A DNA stretch of 64,000 nt. Origin: Apophysomyces variabilis (Eukaryota > Mucoromycota > Mucoromycetes > Mucorales > Mucoraceae). Positions 33,551 through 44,278 of this stretch are shown one piece after another; the stretch's first letter is position 1, and each line of letters starts with the position of its first letter. The translations under genes were made by a program, and so were the position numbers. The notes beneath the pieces were generated by a model that made no database searches, had not been told where the DNA came from, and saw only the letters and a program-made list of their open reading frames with translations. The stretch is from contig MZZL01000409.1 in the NCBI GenBank assembly GCA_002749535.1, forward strand, positions 1,671,527 through 1,735,526. Direction: 5' to 3'.

Positions 33551-33806
33551 CGGACTTTAGTTGCAGCTTGCCGCTCTCACTCTCCTTAAATCTACAATTA
33601 CAGTTTTATCAGTCTAACCCTGACATCATGCAGTGTGTCGTGTATGTCGTGTAACATTAAGTGTATTTATCATGTTGGTATACTTTTTTACACCTGCGGA
33701 TGTTACGGAAAGTGAAGGATTAGGCAGAAAAAATGAGATGCGAAAACAAGATCAACGATATCAGGTTGTTGAAACAGAAATTTAACTTTGTGGAAAGATC
33801 TAGCAA

Positions 33807-35411
33807 TTAATCAATACTACCAATGACAATAGAAAGTGGAGAGTGGACCAACGTATCAAGTTTATACTGGCTGTGGTTCACAAGGCTGTGTAGGTCTTCG
33901 TTTTCTGCTTCTGCAACCGGTTCGTGCATTGATTCTTCGAGTCGGTTGTCTGTGGATCCCTCGTCTTTTGTAATTGTCTGCAGAATGTAAACCTTAACTT
34001 GTAATTCGTGTAGAATTTCGATTGTATCGCGCGTTGATTCTGAAGAAATGGTACACGTGGATTTTTCTGGCACACTCAATACGCTACATAGTTCGAATTG
34101 CATTTTCTTGGACCTGAAAACTTCATCTCGACCCTGACGAAAAAGAGGCTTTGTTTCAAGAACGATGGTGGATTCCACTGGTTCTCCCAGGTGACTTGTC
34201 ATTAAGATCTTTTGCACTAACTCCACGTGGATCGAAACTGCCACAATCGATACCAAGGAATTATTGACGAGTTCAACTTGCAATGGGATAGGTTGACCTT
34301 GTACAAAAGCTTGTCTCGGCAATCTGGCTACAGAACTCAAGTAACCAGATACAGTATCGCTTCCACCCATTATACGTAACCATGAGGAATTTCGGGTATA
34401 GAAGAGACGACTCAGCCATGGTATCCTTATGCATTGATGCCTGTAGTTGATACTCTTTGCATCCTCAGTGCGGTTGGAGATAGTTGCCCGCCAGTTGCAC
34501 TTGGATGCTGGCCAGAAGTTGTTCCACCAAGACGTGTTGCCCACCCGGCAACTAGTCCATATTGTTTGTAGTGGACTCGCGAATCTGAGATCGGCAGAAA
34601 TGCTGACATGTGGCTGCAGTTTGAATGGAATGCTAGTGTATGAGGTCATTTCAATGCCGGTTTGTACGTGTTTGCATAGCATAACCGCCACTACTCGATA
34701 CTGGATAGGGAAATGAGGATGGTCAAAAGTCCCGGGGAGATTCCGCGTGTTTGAAATCCGAAGAGAAAAATTGATTTGATGAGCATTAGAAGGTAAAAGG
34801 AAAGGCGCATCCTTTCCAGCATTTGATAGCATAGCGTGAAATTTGGAATTGTCAGATACATGAGCACCTTCTCCTAGTTCACTATTTGCAATGTCACGGA
34901 TTAAACGCTCCACATTTGTGTTCAAGCGCGCCTTGTGTTTGTCTGTTTTTGAATCTCGCGTCGATTGGGAACCAGCATGCTGTTCTTGCTTCTTCAAGGG
35001 CTGTCGTTGCTGCGAATGCTGTTCTCCTGTGAAGGTCATTGCGTCCAAATTGCTATTATTTCGTTTGGATCCGTCGTTAGCACGTCGGGTAATGCGAAAA
35101 CCGGTGTTAAGGAGCTGCCTGTTCTCCAGGTAATCAAACATGCCGTGTATCAGTGGATGTCCTGGCCGCTCATAGACTTGACAATGGCCGAACAAGGCCA
35201 CTCGAAGGTACAGCACCTCAACTGGATCTTTGACACCTATGCTCAATTGGCCAGCAACATCCTGACCAGGTAGGTAAGATGGAGTGCAATCAGCACAGGT
35301 AGGTGGATCAAGTGAAATCCGTAGATCTGGAGCAATAATAGGACCGTCAGCAGGTACAAGCTCTCTTGTGCTATTGCTTTGTTTGTATTTGTGTTGTGAA
35401 AAAGCGTTCAT
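33807..35411 (-). CDS. alpha-arrestin-like protein (Arrestin_N/Arrestin_C)
   Basis: Fungal alpha-arrestins are adaptors that bring Rsp5-type ubiquitin ligases to plasma-membrane permeases for endocytosis. A single 534-codon frame starts at 35411 (MNAFSQHKYKQSNSTRELVP). Arrestin-N features are SYLPGQDVAGQLSIGVKDPV and VLYLRVALFGHCQVYE (about residues 45-80). A Lys/Gln-rich insert interrupts the domain near residues 110-190, and the N-domain resumes with HQINFSLRISNTRNLPGTFD. The C-domain starts at SSVARLPRQAFVQGQPIPLQ and runs through SIVAVSIHVELVQKILMTS. No PPxY ubiquitin-ligase motif is obvious. The stretch near residues 285-340 (WWNNFWPASK...) has unusual composition and could hide a frame-neutral intron. 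The family call is good; the target permease is unknown. Confidence 0.78.
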   Translation of the reverse strand: MNAFSQHKYKQSNSTRELVPADGPIIAPDLRISLDPPTCADCTPSYLPGQDVAGQLSIGVKDPVEVLYLRVALFGHCQVYERPGHPLIHGMFDYLENRQLLNTGFRITRRANDGSKRNNSNLDAMTFTGEQHSQQRQPLKKQEQHAGSQSTRDSKTDKHKARLNTNVERLIRDIANSELGEGAHVSDNSKFHAMLSNAGKDAPFLLPSNAHQINFSLRISNTRNLPGTFDHPHFPIQYRVVAVMLCKHVQTGIEMTSYTSIPFKLQPHVSISADLRFASPLQTIWTSCRVGNTSWWNNFWPASKCNWRATISNRTEDAKSINYRHQCIRIPWLSRLFYTRNSSWLRIMGGSDTVSGYLSSVARLPRQAFVQGQPIPLQVELVNNSLVSIVAVSIHVELVQKILMTSHLGEPVESTIVLETKPLFRQGRDEVFRSKKMQFELCSVLSVPEKSTCTISSESTRDTIEILHELQVKVYILQTITKDEGSTDNRLEESMHEPVAEAENEDLHSLVNHSQYKLDTLVHSPLSIVIGSID

Positions 35412-36024
35412 GTTATGTGGTAGCTGGTGAGTGCTTTTCTTAGAAATGAAGCGCGAAACAAAAAAAAAACCTGGCTGTTCATATACCGAAAAGAAGCGCC
35501 CCTATTTTACGTTAGGAGTAGCAATGATAAGGAGAGTCTTCCCGTTTACGCACACAGACAATATCTATGCACTATCATTCATAACCAAGAACTGTTTTCA
35601 CACTTACTGTTTATTCACATAAGGAAGATTCTGGGAATTCCTTGATGACGAAGGTATTATCAGTATGATTTCCTTCATGGACTCTGTCATGCGTGACCTT
35701 CCTCTGGGAAAGTTAATTGAGATCTTCACGCAACTCGTGTAACCTCCCTTGCGGTTTGAAATCGTCATACCTATATAAGCAATCGGTTAAACTTCGACCT
35801 ACTGTCATCGTCAAGTTTTGGAACATCAGGAGACCGTGAGGCATGAAAGGAAACATGCTTGCTTTCATTTTTCCTTATGGGTCGTTCCTGTCCTGATAAA
35901 TTTCATCATAAAAAGTCAACCGTTCTCATAAACTTGAAAAAAATTAGGATGTCTAGTAATAGTTTATTGTGTATATGCGAACGGATTATTTGAATTGAAA
36001 TGCATTATAAGAGAGTAATGGATG
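35412..36024. other. intergenic between arrestin and DHA1 transporter
   Basis: Holds the arrestin promoter (A-tract near 35462) and the 3' flank of the transporter gene. Small plus-strand frames here are antisense noise. Nothing else recognised. Confidence 0.45.
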
Positions 36025-37674
36025 TTATTGGGTGCACATTTTGCTGCGGGCACGGATACGGGCGCCGAATTTATAGAATGCAAACGGAATGGGGACGATG
36101 GCAAGACTGATGAAGGCAAGGAGAGTGCTTGCCCATTGATCACCTAGACGATGATACATATAGACGATGAAAAGAGGGAAAGCTCCACCACCACCTGAAC
36201 GGACGACAGTTTTGGCAGCCAGAGCTGAAGTGACATAGCGAGGAAAACAGTCAATGATATAGTTATTGGCCGAGTAATAAATAAGGACCATGCCAAAACC
36301 AAATGGAATGCCAGATGAGCAGGCGCCAATCCAATGGACCCAAGGATAAGCTGTCCATCCGAAAATAAAGAGCGAGACGGGAACAAACGGTGCAGCAAAC
36401 ATCATACCAGGAAGTCGATCTTCTGGAGTAGCCTTTCCGGTAGGACTTGCTTCCATCGCTCTGTTGTATAACTTTTCGAAATAGGGTGTGGCTAACAATG
36501 CGAAGGCGGTACCAATCAATACACCACAGAATGTCAAACCGATTTCACCGTCGTTCATGCCGTAAATTTCACCAAAGACAATTGGATAGGCAAAGAAAAA
36601 GGCGTACAGTAACGCGTAGATGATGGCAATATACATGGACATAAACAAAAGAATTGGCTCGGTCATCAGCATCATAAAGGGACGGACAAGCGTAGACTTG
36701 ACAAGCTCCGACAGAGGTACTGGGAACTCTTCTTCGACAGTGAGGTAGGTTGGGTCGCCTGTTTCAAATCGAATGCGCTTCGCTCGTTTCTTGAGAAGCA
36801 CGGGATGGTATGTTTCAGGCATAATGCATATAATGATCCACATAACACCAGCAAACATCATATTCACCTAATAAAAAAAAGTATGTAAGTATACAAAAGT
36901 CATATTCTGAGTCGATAACCAACTATTTACCCAATATATCCATCGCCAGCTTTGCGTACCAACAGAGATCCAGCCACCAACAATGGGTCCCAGAACAGGG
37001 CCGGCATAAGGAGCAGCTGCAAAGTAGGCAATAGCGTAACCACGATCCTGGGCTGCGAATAAGTCACTAATTGTTCCACCTGCAAGGGTCAAGGCCACAG
37101 AGGCAAAGAAACCAGCAAAGAATCGACAAACAAGCAGTGTTTCGATGTTCTTGGCAACGGCACAGGGAATATTGAAGACCACATAAATACCAAGGGCGAC
37201 GACGTACACCGGTTTTCGGCCGATGACTTCGCTGAGAGGACTCCAAAGAAGAGGACCCGTCATGAATCCAAAAACGACAAGAGAAACTTGGAGAGTTGAA
37301 ATTTCCATTGAGACGCCAAAAGTTTCGACAGGACCTTGGAGTCGACCAGTGACAACAGATGAGCCAAAAGCGGCAGAGACTACTAGACATGCCACGATGA
37401 TAGTGTATACCCATCGATACGTTTTCGACCAATTGTTTGGATTCTCGGGGTCTGAGTCGCCGTCCCATGTGACATAGCGTACGGTTGGCTTTTCTGGATC
37501 CCGGGCAACGCCTGCTAGTTGAGCTTCCAGATCGGTATTCTTCGATCCATAGGGTTGTATAGATATTGTACGGTTCATCTGTGAAATATCCTGTGGATCC
37601 TCCTGTCGGTCATGTATTGTACTTGATGCTGAATGCCCCGATATAGAATGTGTTTCATTCATGGTAGTAGTCAT
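36025..37674 (-). CDS. MFS drug:H+ antiporter (DHA1 family)
   Basis: DHA1 antiporters (Flr1/Tpo-type) export drugs, polyamines or other toxic organics in exchange for protons. Exon 1 starts MTTTMNETHSISGHSASSTI at 37674, with a long hydrophilic N-terminus. Then come DSDPENPNNWSKTYRWVYTI, the motif common before TM1 in this group, TGPLLWSPLSEVIGRKPVYV (MFS motif A) and CRFFAGFFASVALTLAGGTI. Motif C is AAPYAGPVLGPIVGGWIS. One intron after IYWV (GTAAAT donor, about 62 nt) leads to a 280-codon exon with PETYHPVLLKKRAKRIR, then spans 7-12, ending ARIRARSKMCTQ. About 530 aa and 12 spans, intact. The substrate cannot be inferred. It points toward the arrestin gene in the same orientation. Confidence 0.9.
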
Positions 37675-37774
37675 TGTGGATGTGGTAACAGCGGTATTTA
37701 TTGGTACACTGTTGTTGAAGATAATATAATAGATCTAAGGGATTAAGGATACATGTAGCCTGTAAAGCATGGTC

Positions 37775-37782
37775 TTTATATA
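37775..37782 (-). promoter_or_regulatory. TATA-like box of the DHA1 transporter
   Basis: TATATAAA on the minus strand, about 100 bp upstream of the ATG at 37674, a plausible TATA element. Confidence 0.5.
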
Positions 37783-39213
37783 GTTGTTGGAGATTACCAT
37801 TAAGAGTTAACGAAAGATTAATCTGATCCAAAGATCGCCATGTCAACGGACCAGGGTTTATCCGGAACCAAAATTGACCTATCTTCAAAGGCAAGCTGTC
37901 AGCAAACTAGAAGCGGCGAAACAAATACTTCCGTGCATTGGGCCGACCTAATCCGGTAGACGCCAATAGGTTTTGTCCGAATACGTTTGTCATTTGGAAC
38001 CTCTTTAACATAAGGTCCAAAAAAAAGTATGAGATGGCACCTTTGCACTGCCCGTTTGAACACTTGTTTTATTTATCTAGAGCTAATTCACTTATGAAAG
38101 TAGGCACTTTTTTCTACTTTGCTTTTTAATTATCTTGGCCTGAAAGATAGGCTTAGCTTTAGCAGCTTTATAATGGGGAATGTAGGAACCCTTAATACAA
38201 ACTTTTTCTTTGGAAAACATAGAAAGGAGGCTTTATGCAAAATCCCTCTGCATTTTTATGATAGCGGCATCCGAAGCGGAGTGTTACGGCAAAAGGTTAT
38301 TGAGGAGAGTTTGGCCAGCTTCAGTCGTAAGACGGCATGCTGATCTGGCGAGCGATCATTAATAATAAAGAAGTTAATACATCACATAGCTTTGTATATA
38401 GTACGTAAATTATATACAGTTCTCCACAATGATATAATGGTCTTGTGAACATCAGTTTATCGTTTGCGATACGTTTTACAACGAATCTACCCGGTATTCA
38501 ATCCATTGTGCAACGATAGCACCATCAGATAACAAGGCCCGTCACATGTAGTAAGCCGAATTTCGCCTTACAAATATAATGCGTTAAAGCCCACCTGTTT
38601 TTCCATTAAGACATACGTTTTCTGAAGCCTAAGTCATATAGCCGACAACAATTTTGGAAACACAATAGGACCACCCTGGTGAGACCAGAAGATCATCAAC
38701 GTCAAGTAAAGGTAATATGTCTGACAAGCAAATCAACATATCATTCTGGATAAACCATATCTACGCCCCTTTTATTGGACTATGAAAAAGAACAGACATA
38801 TCGTATTAATTTAACCCATCAGTAAGAGTAAGATAGTCTGCGCTGAATAGCCGAAAGAAGCGATATATTTCGATGGTTGTTTAGACAATTTCTCCTACGA
38901 CGCGCTTTACACATCCTGCTTTGTCCTGGTTCGTTACAGCTTAAGATTTTTTGAACATAATGAAATGAGGAAAGAAAAGAAAAAGGTCATTTGGATGTTA
39001 CTGTTCAGTTGACTACTGTTTCCCCAATCTCAATATCTTGGTCATAATTCATTGGATATACATGGTGAACAATGTTCGGACAGTGCTGTCTTGAAATCCC
39101 CTCTAAAACGCTGGTAATTATCATTCGTCTTCTACCGAGTCAAGAGAGTTATTAAGCCTTGAAATTGATTCTGTTGGGGTAATCGATATCATGGATTTCC
39201 ACAGCGCAATGTA
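37783..39213. other. gene-poor stretch left of the TIR element
   Basis: Only short frames without motifs, such as plus 38119-38343 (74 codons). No RNA gene or repeat was recognised. Confidence 0.45.
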
Positions 39214-40201
39214 CTTTATTTCCAAAAATTAAAGTCGCATCTAGCAAATTCACTTGGCGCATTTTGGAAACTGGGCTTGACGCTAACAAAGTACATTAAT
39301 TGTTGTGTTATTAAGAGTTCCAATTGACCACTTCCACTGGACTACGACTTCGATTTCCGTAGTCTGCGAAATTCCTTTTGGGAGATACTGTATATGTTCA
39401 GACATTGATATTCCCTAGCTGATCATGGCTAATTTGGCAATGAAACGAAATTAATTTTACATAGCAAGGTAAACTTGCAGGTTCTCAGCCATCATGCTTC
39501 TGCAGTTTATTAGTATAATACCTGTCAGTTGGACCATAAGATGTTTGCAAATTCATCTAGTTTCGTACGATATGGTGTACTCATCGACGACCACAGTAAT
39601 ACATCTATGTGATCGCCAGTGATGCTTGCGGATATTCAAATCTCATGAAACAGCCGGATTGTTTCGGATACAGACCAAAAGTTTACGCGGACGAGTAGTT
39701 TCAGCTCTTTTACAAAGCTCGAGGCGGGCAAGACCCACCCTATCGGGATGTAGTATGAAGGCATATCTCATGGTAAATTGCTAGCTATAGGTTTTGACTG
39801 ATAACCACCCGTATCTTTTTGCCTATCAGTAACAATGTAGATCCAGTAATTCCCGGTCTATGGGAAGTTAAAAGAAAAGCTGCATGCAAGACAGCAATAA
39901 CCCCAACGTTAGTCATGGCCCAATGTTATTAAAGCAGGATCCAAGTGGACTGTGCTTGTCAAAAAACTGCTCCTATCTTAGTCCTGGCAAAAGTTTATAC
40001 TCGATGCACGTAACATATGTCATACAGTATCTACCAAAAGGAATTTCGCAAACTACGAAAATCGAAGTCGCAGTCCAGTGGAAGTGGTCAATTGGAACTC
40101 TTAATAACACGATAATTAATATACTTTGTTAGCGTCAAGCCCAGTTTCCAAAATGCGCCAAATGAATTTGCTAGATGCGAGTTTAATTTTTGGAAATAAA
40201 G
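39214..40201. mobile_element. 988-bp non-autonomous element with about 185-bp inverted repeats and TA flanks
   Basis: The left end (ctttatttccaaaaattaaa...) and the right end are reverse complements over roughly 185 bp with only scattered mismatches, through gttccaattgaccacttcc to a block near gaaattccttttgg. Both ends are flanked by TA (39212-39213 and 40202-40203), as in Tc1/mariner elements. The interior (about 39400-40015) has no coding sequence I can recognise; an 82-codon frame at 39884-40132 runs into the right repeat. It would need a transposase in trans. Related solo sequence lies at 33377 and a more diverged scrap near 40803. Confidence 0.85.
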
Positions 40202-43114
40202 TACTACATAGTGACAAAGTTTACCGAGAAAGTTTGGCTTCATGATGCACAGTTGCAATGAAAATCCTAGTTACCATTGGTACGTTCCCCATCAAACGTA
40301 TATATGAGGTGCTTCATGGGCAGCAGTTCTGCTGATAGAACAAAGATTGCTGATCTTCAGACGGATCCAGTTCTAGTGAACTCCAGTTTTCATGCCGCGT
40401 CAGCCAATGGTCATTGCGCGCTTCTTTAACCTAAAAACTAACCCGCCGAGCGGCGTACAAGATTTTTGCCACTAACAGATGAGACATGCTCGGACACAAA
40501 GAAAAACATCGGCTGTAAGCAAAAGACCGAATTAGAAGCAGGGATACGAGGGCCACGGAAGGTAAAGCGCGTTGAAGGCATCGACCGTGAGAAGACTATT
40601 ATACATGATGTTGGTTAGTTTACGTTCAAGCTATATGAAACAAAAGAATAACTATTTCAGACACGTTTGTCAAAGAGCTTATTATGTCTCAAAAGACGAC
40701 TACGACGTCTTGGGCAGTACAATTTTGCGGTGTTTTTTATTAGAGTCGTCAAGAATAGAATATCAACAGCACAAAGATGGTTGTGCCAATGTCATTCCAA
40801 AGTAATATCATCTGCGAATTCATTTGGCACGTTTGATAAGCTGAGCTTGACGCTAGCACTTTTGCTATCTCCTTTTCAAGCAAGATTACACGGTCTTTAT
40901 GTATATTGAGTGAACTCCATTTATGAGCACAAATCTACTGTTCTCGCATTACTGTTGGGAGTTGCTTGGGACAAAAACATGTATGTAATATCGATCACTA
41001 CTTTGTATCTCAATTAGAATATACTACATTCCCTAATGCTGCTCCGACAAAACAATGGCTTGTGATATGCAAGAGCCATTGAAGATCATACCAGTTATAC
41101 ATCTCTTGCGTTCCTTATGTGTAATTTTGTGTGTCTTACAGTACTGGCCACGATGGATGCATTCAACGCATATTATGACTAGGTATATTTAAAGCTATCG
41201 TTAATTAATTAAGTTGCTGCTATAAATTTGTTTGTTCCGGCATGAAATTGATATTGAAGCCTTTAGTAAGAGATCGCATATCGTTAATTGTCTAGCTAAA
41301 TAATAGAAAATAGATGGTATCAGCTTGTCTAGCTGTTAAAATCTTCACAGCACAGGAACGCGTTTCCTTTATAAAACCACGCGTGAACGTAGTATGTCCT
41401 GATTGAGATTTAAAGTGGTTATTGGTATCTCAAAATGTTTTTGTCCCAAGCAATTTCCTTACCAGTTCCGTACCCATCTTAAGTCTATAAATTATTTCAT
41501 GGTAACTCGGAAACTAATCATGAAATTGGCAAGTATACAACATGATCTTTATTGACGGTATTGTTCTATTGATTTGTTCGTATGAGCCCACAGTAATTGA
41601 AAAATGTCCACTCGGATCAGCTCGACCCTGCTGGATGGAGAATAACACACAAGAGCCCTTTCACCTTTTTGCAAGTGGGTCATTTTCGATGACTTGCGGC
41701 GAGTTTCGCATTTCGAGCCCTCTCCCGGGGAATTGCATTTTGCTTACGCGATAGATGGGTAAGACAATATTGGTAAGTTATTATCTTAGTCTGCATCGCA
41801 TGAAGACACCTTATGGAGGCTTTTTATCTTCCCAGCTATTGGGGAAGCGCACGACATGAGATGTCATTCGCCGCGATATTTAGTTTCCATAGCCAGCCAC
41901 ATCGATCCTTGTTCTATCACAAATATTGAAACTGATTATTTACCAAACATATAAACAAATACATATGTTATATTCTAAATCTGCATCAAATATCTCAGGC
42001 GAAAAACACGCGACATTCAACAGCCACAAAATGGTTTGGAAAAGCGAAAGTATTTCCATTCTTGCAGTTGATGATTCCATTGGTTGCCGTACTATAATCA
42101 CCGTTCTACGGAGTCGAAAAAATTGCAAGCGGAGAATGTAGATGATAAGTTTCTTTTTTTCCAAATCTTTGGAAAGACAGCATTGTTCTACAAGAAGGAC
42201 AATCTATTGGATAACGAAAGAAGTTCTTTTTGAATGGCCGAGAATTTCATGTTGTACCATGTAGCCTAGGTTTGAGATTTGGCCCGCGCGCAGTTATTCA
42301 TTTATTTCAAGACGAATCAATAGAGATAAGCCTGCTGTCCTGTTCCTGTGACTTTAGAGTGATAAAGAATAGAGGCACATGCATCAACCCTATGACTGAT
42401 CTATATAGAGCCAAGAAAAAATAGAAAAAACTATGGTGTTTTAGTAACCCTTTTCTTTGTATGTTACGTGGTTATGTATCTATCGGCGTCGGATAGAATG
42501 ACTTTTGTGAATGCAACCTGATATTATCCCGGGTTGGCGGGAATGATGCAATATCTTTTTATAAAATGGAAACGGAAACTGAAATTCACCCGGCGTGCAC
42601 CTCAACCGAGACCGAAGATATGGAAAGAACCCCGTTTCGTCTTTCTTTTCCCTTTTCTCTTTCTTCTGAATGGTAATGGAATTCATTGTCGCCACTTAAA
42701 CAAACTATTATTTTTTTATTAATGTACGAGACCTTTGTTTGATTGAATTTTAAGCATATTGAATGAATGGGATGAAGAAAGCAATCAATGAATCCAGTGT
42801 TACCATTATTGGAACTGAGTTAAACCGACATTGACGTATGTATCATCATGAATCTGAAACCTTACAAATAGTAACCATGAAAATTAATCAGGAAACGTGT
42901 TCCTCTTTTTTCCCTACCCCATCTTTTTTTTTCCATTGTTATTTTCAGTCCCTTTTTTTTTTCTTTTAAAACGTGGCAAATCTAAAACCTTACCTTTTTT
43001 TTTCTTTTCCTTTCTTTCATTTATCGCTCACTTTATTGTTCGTTTCTCTTTTACGTCTCTACGTCCTTCTCTCCCCTTTTCCTACCTTAAGGCATCCTTT
43101 TTAATACCTTCCTT
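40202..43114. other. gene-poor stretch
   Basis: About 2.9 kb without a supported gene. A diverged scrap of the TIR element repeat sits at about 40803-40862 (aattcatttggcacgtttg, gcttgacgctagc). Frames at 41542-41754 and 42534-42722 lack motifs. From 42890 the plus strand is strongly C/T-rich, which fits the 5' leader of the next gene. Confidence 0.5.
40803..40862 (+). repeat. diverged fragment of the TIR element repeat
   Basis: Shares aattcatttggc, gcttgacgcta and their spacing with the terminal repeat at 39214, with several substitutions. An older relic beside the intact element. Confidence 0.5.
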
Positions 43115-43511
43115 ATGCCCAACTCCTTTGTAATCCGTAAGTACCCATGATAACCGAACTTCGTAATCCTACATGTTCAAAACTAAACAAATTTTATTTT
43201 CTCTTTTTTTTAACATAGTGAGCAAACCCGCAAAGAAGATCTCCTTGGAGCATCAAACACATCCATGTCCTCGTTGTAAAAGCCCAAGATCGGTTCAACT
43301 TATGAGATCAGAAAACCAATGGATCGTCCTGAACAAACGTGTTTCTGACAGTACTAAAGTCCGCTACGAATGTGCTCGCTGCCAGTGGAAAAACGAAGAA
43401 CTACCCTATGATACGTCAGCCGATCTCCAACAATACCTATCTGATGACTACTACTCATCCTCAACAAACACTTCTCCTTCCACTTCCACACACGGTTCGA
43501 CATACTACTGA
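43115..43511 (+). CDS. small zinc-ribbon protein, function unknown
   Basis: Exon 1 is only 22 nt (43115-43136: MPNSFVI). An 82-nt intron (43137-43218) joins in phase 1 to SKPAKKISLEHQTHPCPRCK. Two CxxC pairs (CPRC and CARC, about 37 residues apart) form a likely zinc ribbon, with SPRSVQLMRSENQWIVLNKR and VRYECARCQWKNEELPYD between and after them. The C-terminal tail is Ser/Thr-rich and disordered. The protein is about 104 aa. I do not know a named family, though the arrangement looks conserved and specific, not random. The long C/T-rich leader upstream suggests a well-expressed gene. Confidence 0.72.
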
Positions 43512-44278
43512 AACCTACATCATCCAAAAACTACCCAATTCCTCCCTTTTTTTTTATTTTCATTTCTTTTTAGACTTGTATATCCAACCTTATAGACATT
43601 TACCATACACTAAAAACCCTCCCCATATGCTGTATAGACTCACAAAAATTATTATGTAGACAAAATCCCATGGCATCTTTTTTCATTTTCTAAGATATTC
43701 TCTCACTCCCCATATCTCAGCTTAGAACTTTTTTTTCTTTTCTTTTTTATTATAGACTTAAACACAGAGCATTATATAAAAGTGATACGCTAGCCCGTAA
43801 CCTACTATATTTAGCATGAAATCAATATCAGTCTTGACCACAGTTCCTTTCTCTCTGACGAAACCTCCCTGCTTTTCAAAAACCCATACCAAACTGCATC
43901 CTCAATTAAAGAATAGATCATACTTCACCGCAAACTAGCCATATTGGCTCTATGTGATGAATAAGGGTGATCGCTAATTAAGCAGAACCACTGCATTGTT
44001 AAGATATACAGTGGACAAAAAGTCACTTCATTACTCACTTTAAGAAAAAAAAAGCCTATTTTCGGCATCCAGCAATATCATAGATGCAGCCTTTCATTGA
44101 TAATGGAGGAACGAAGATAAACCTGTCTTCAAAAGGCAGTTCTGTTATTTCAACACGGTACAAGTTGTTGTTTCAAGAAACAAAACAAAACAAAGGTCGA
44201 TTGTGCTTTTGCTTTTCTTTTTCTTTTTCTTTTTTCTCTTTGTCAAATAGCAGGATGAGCTTACGCACTACAGTTGTA
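43512..44278. other. convergent intergenic region
   Basis: Between the zinc-ribbon gene and the 3' end of GLN4, which converge. AT-rich with T-tracts fitting the 3' end of the upstream gene. No further gene seen. Confidence 0.5.
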
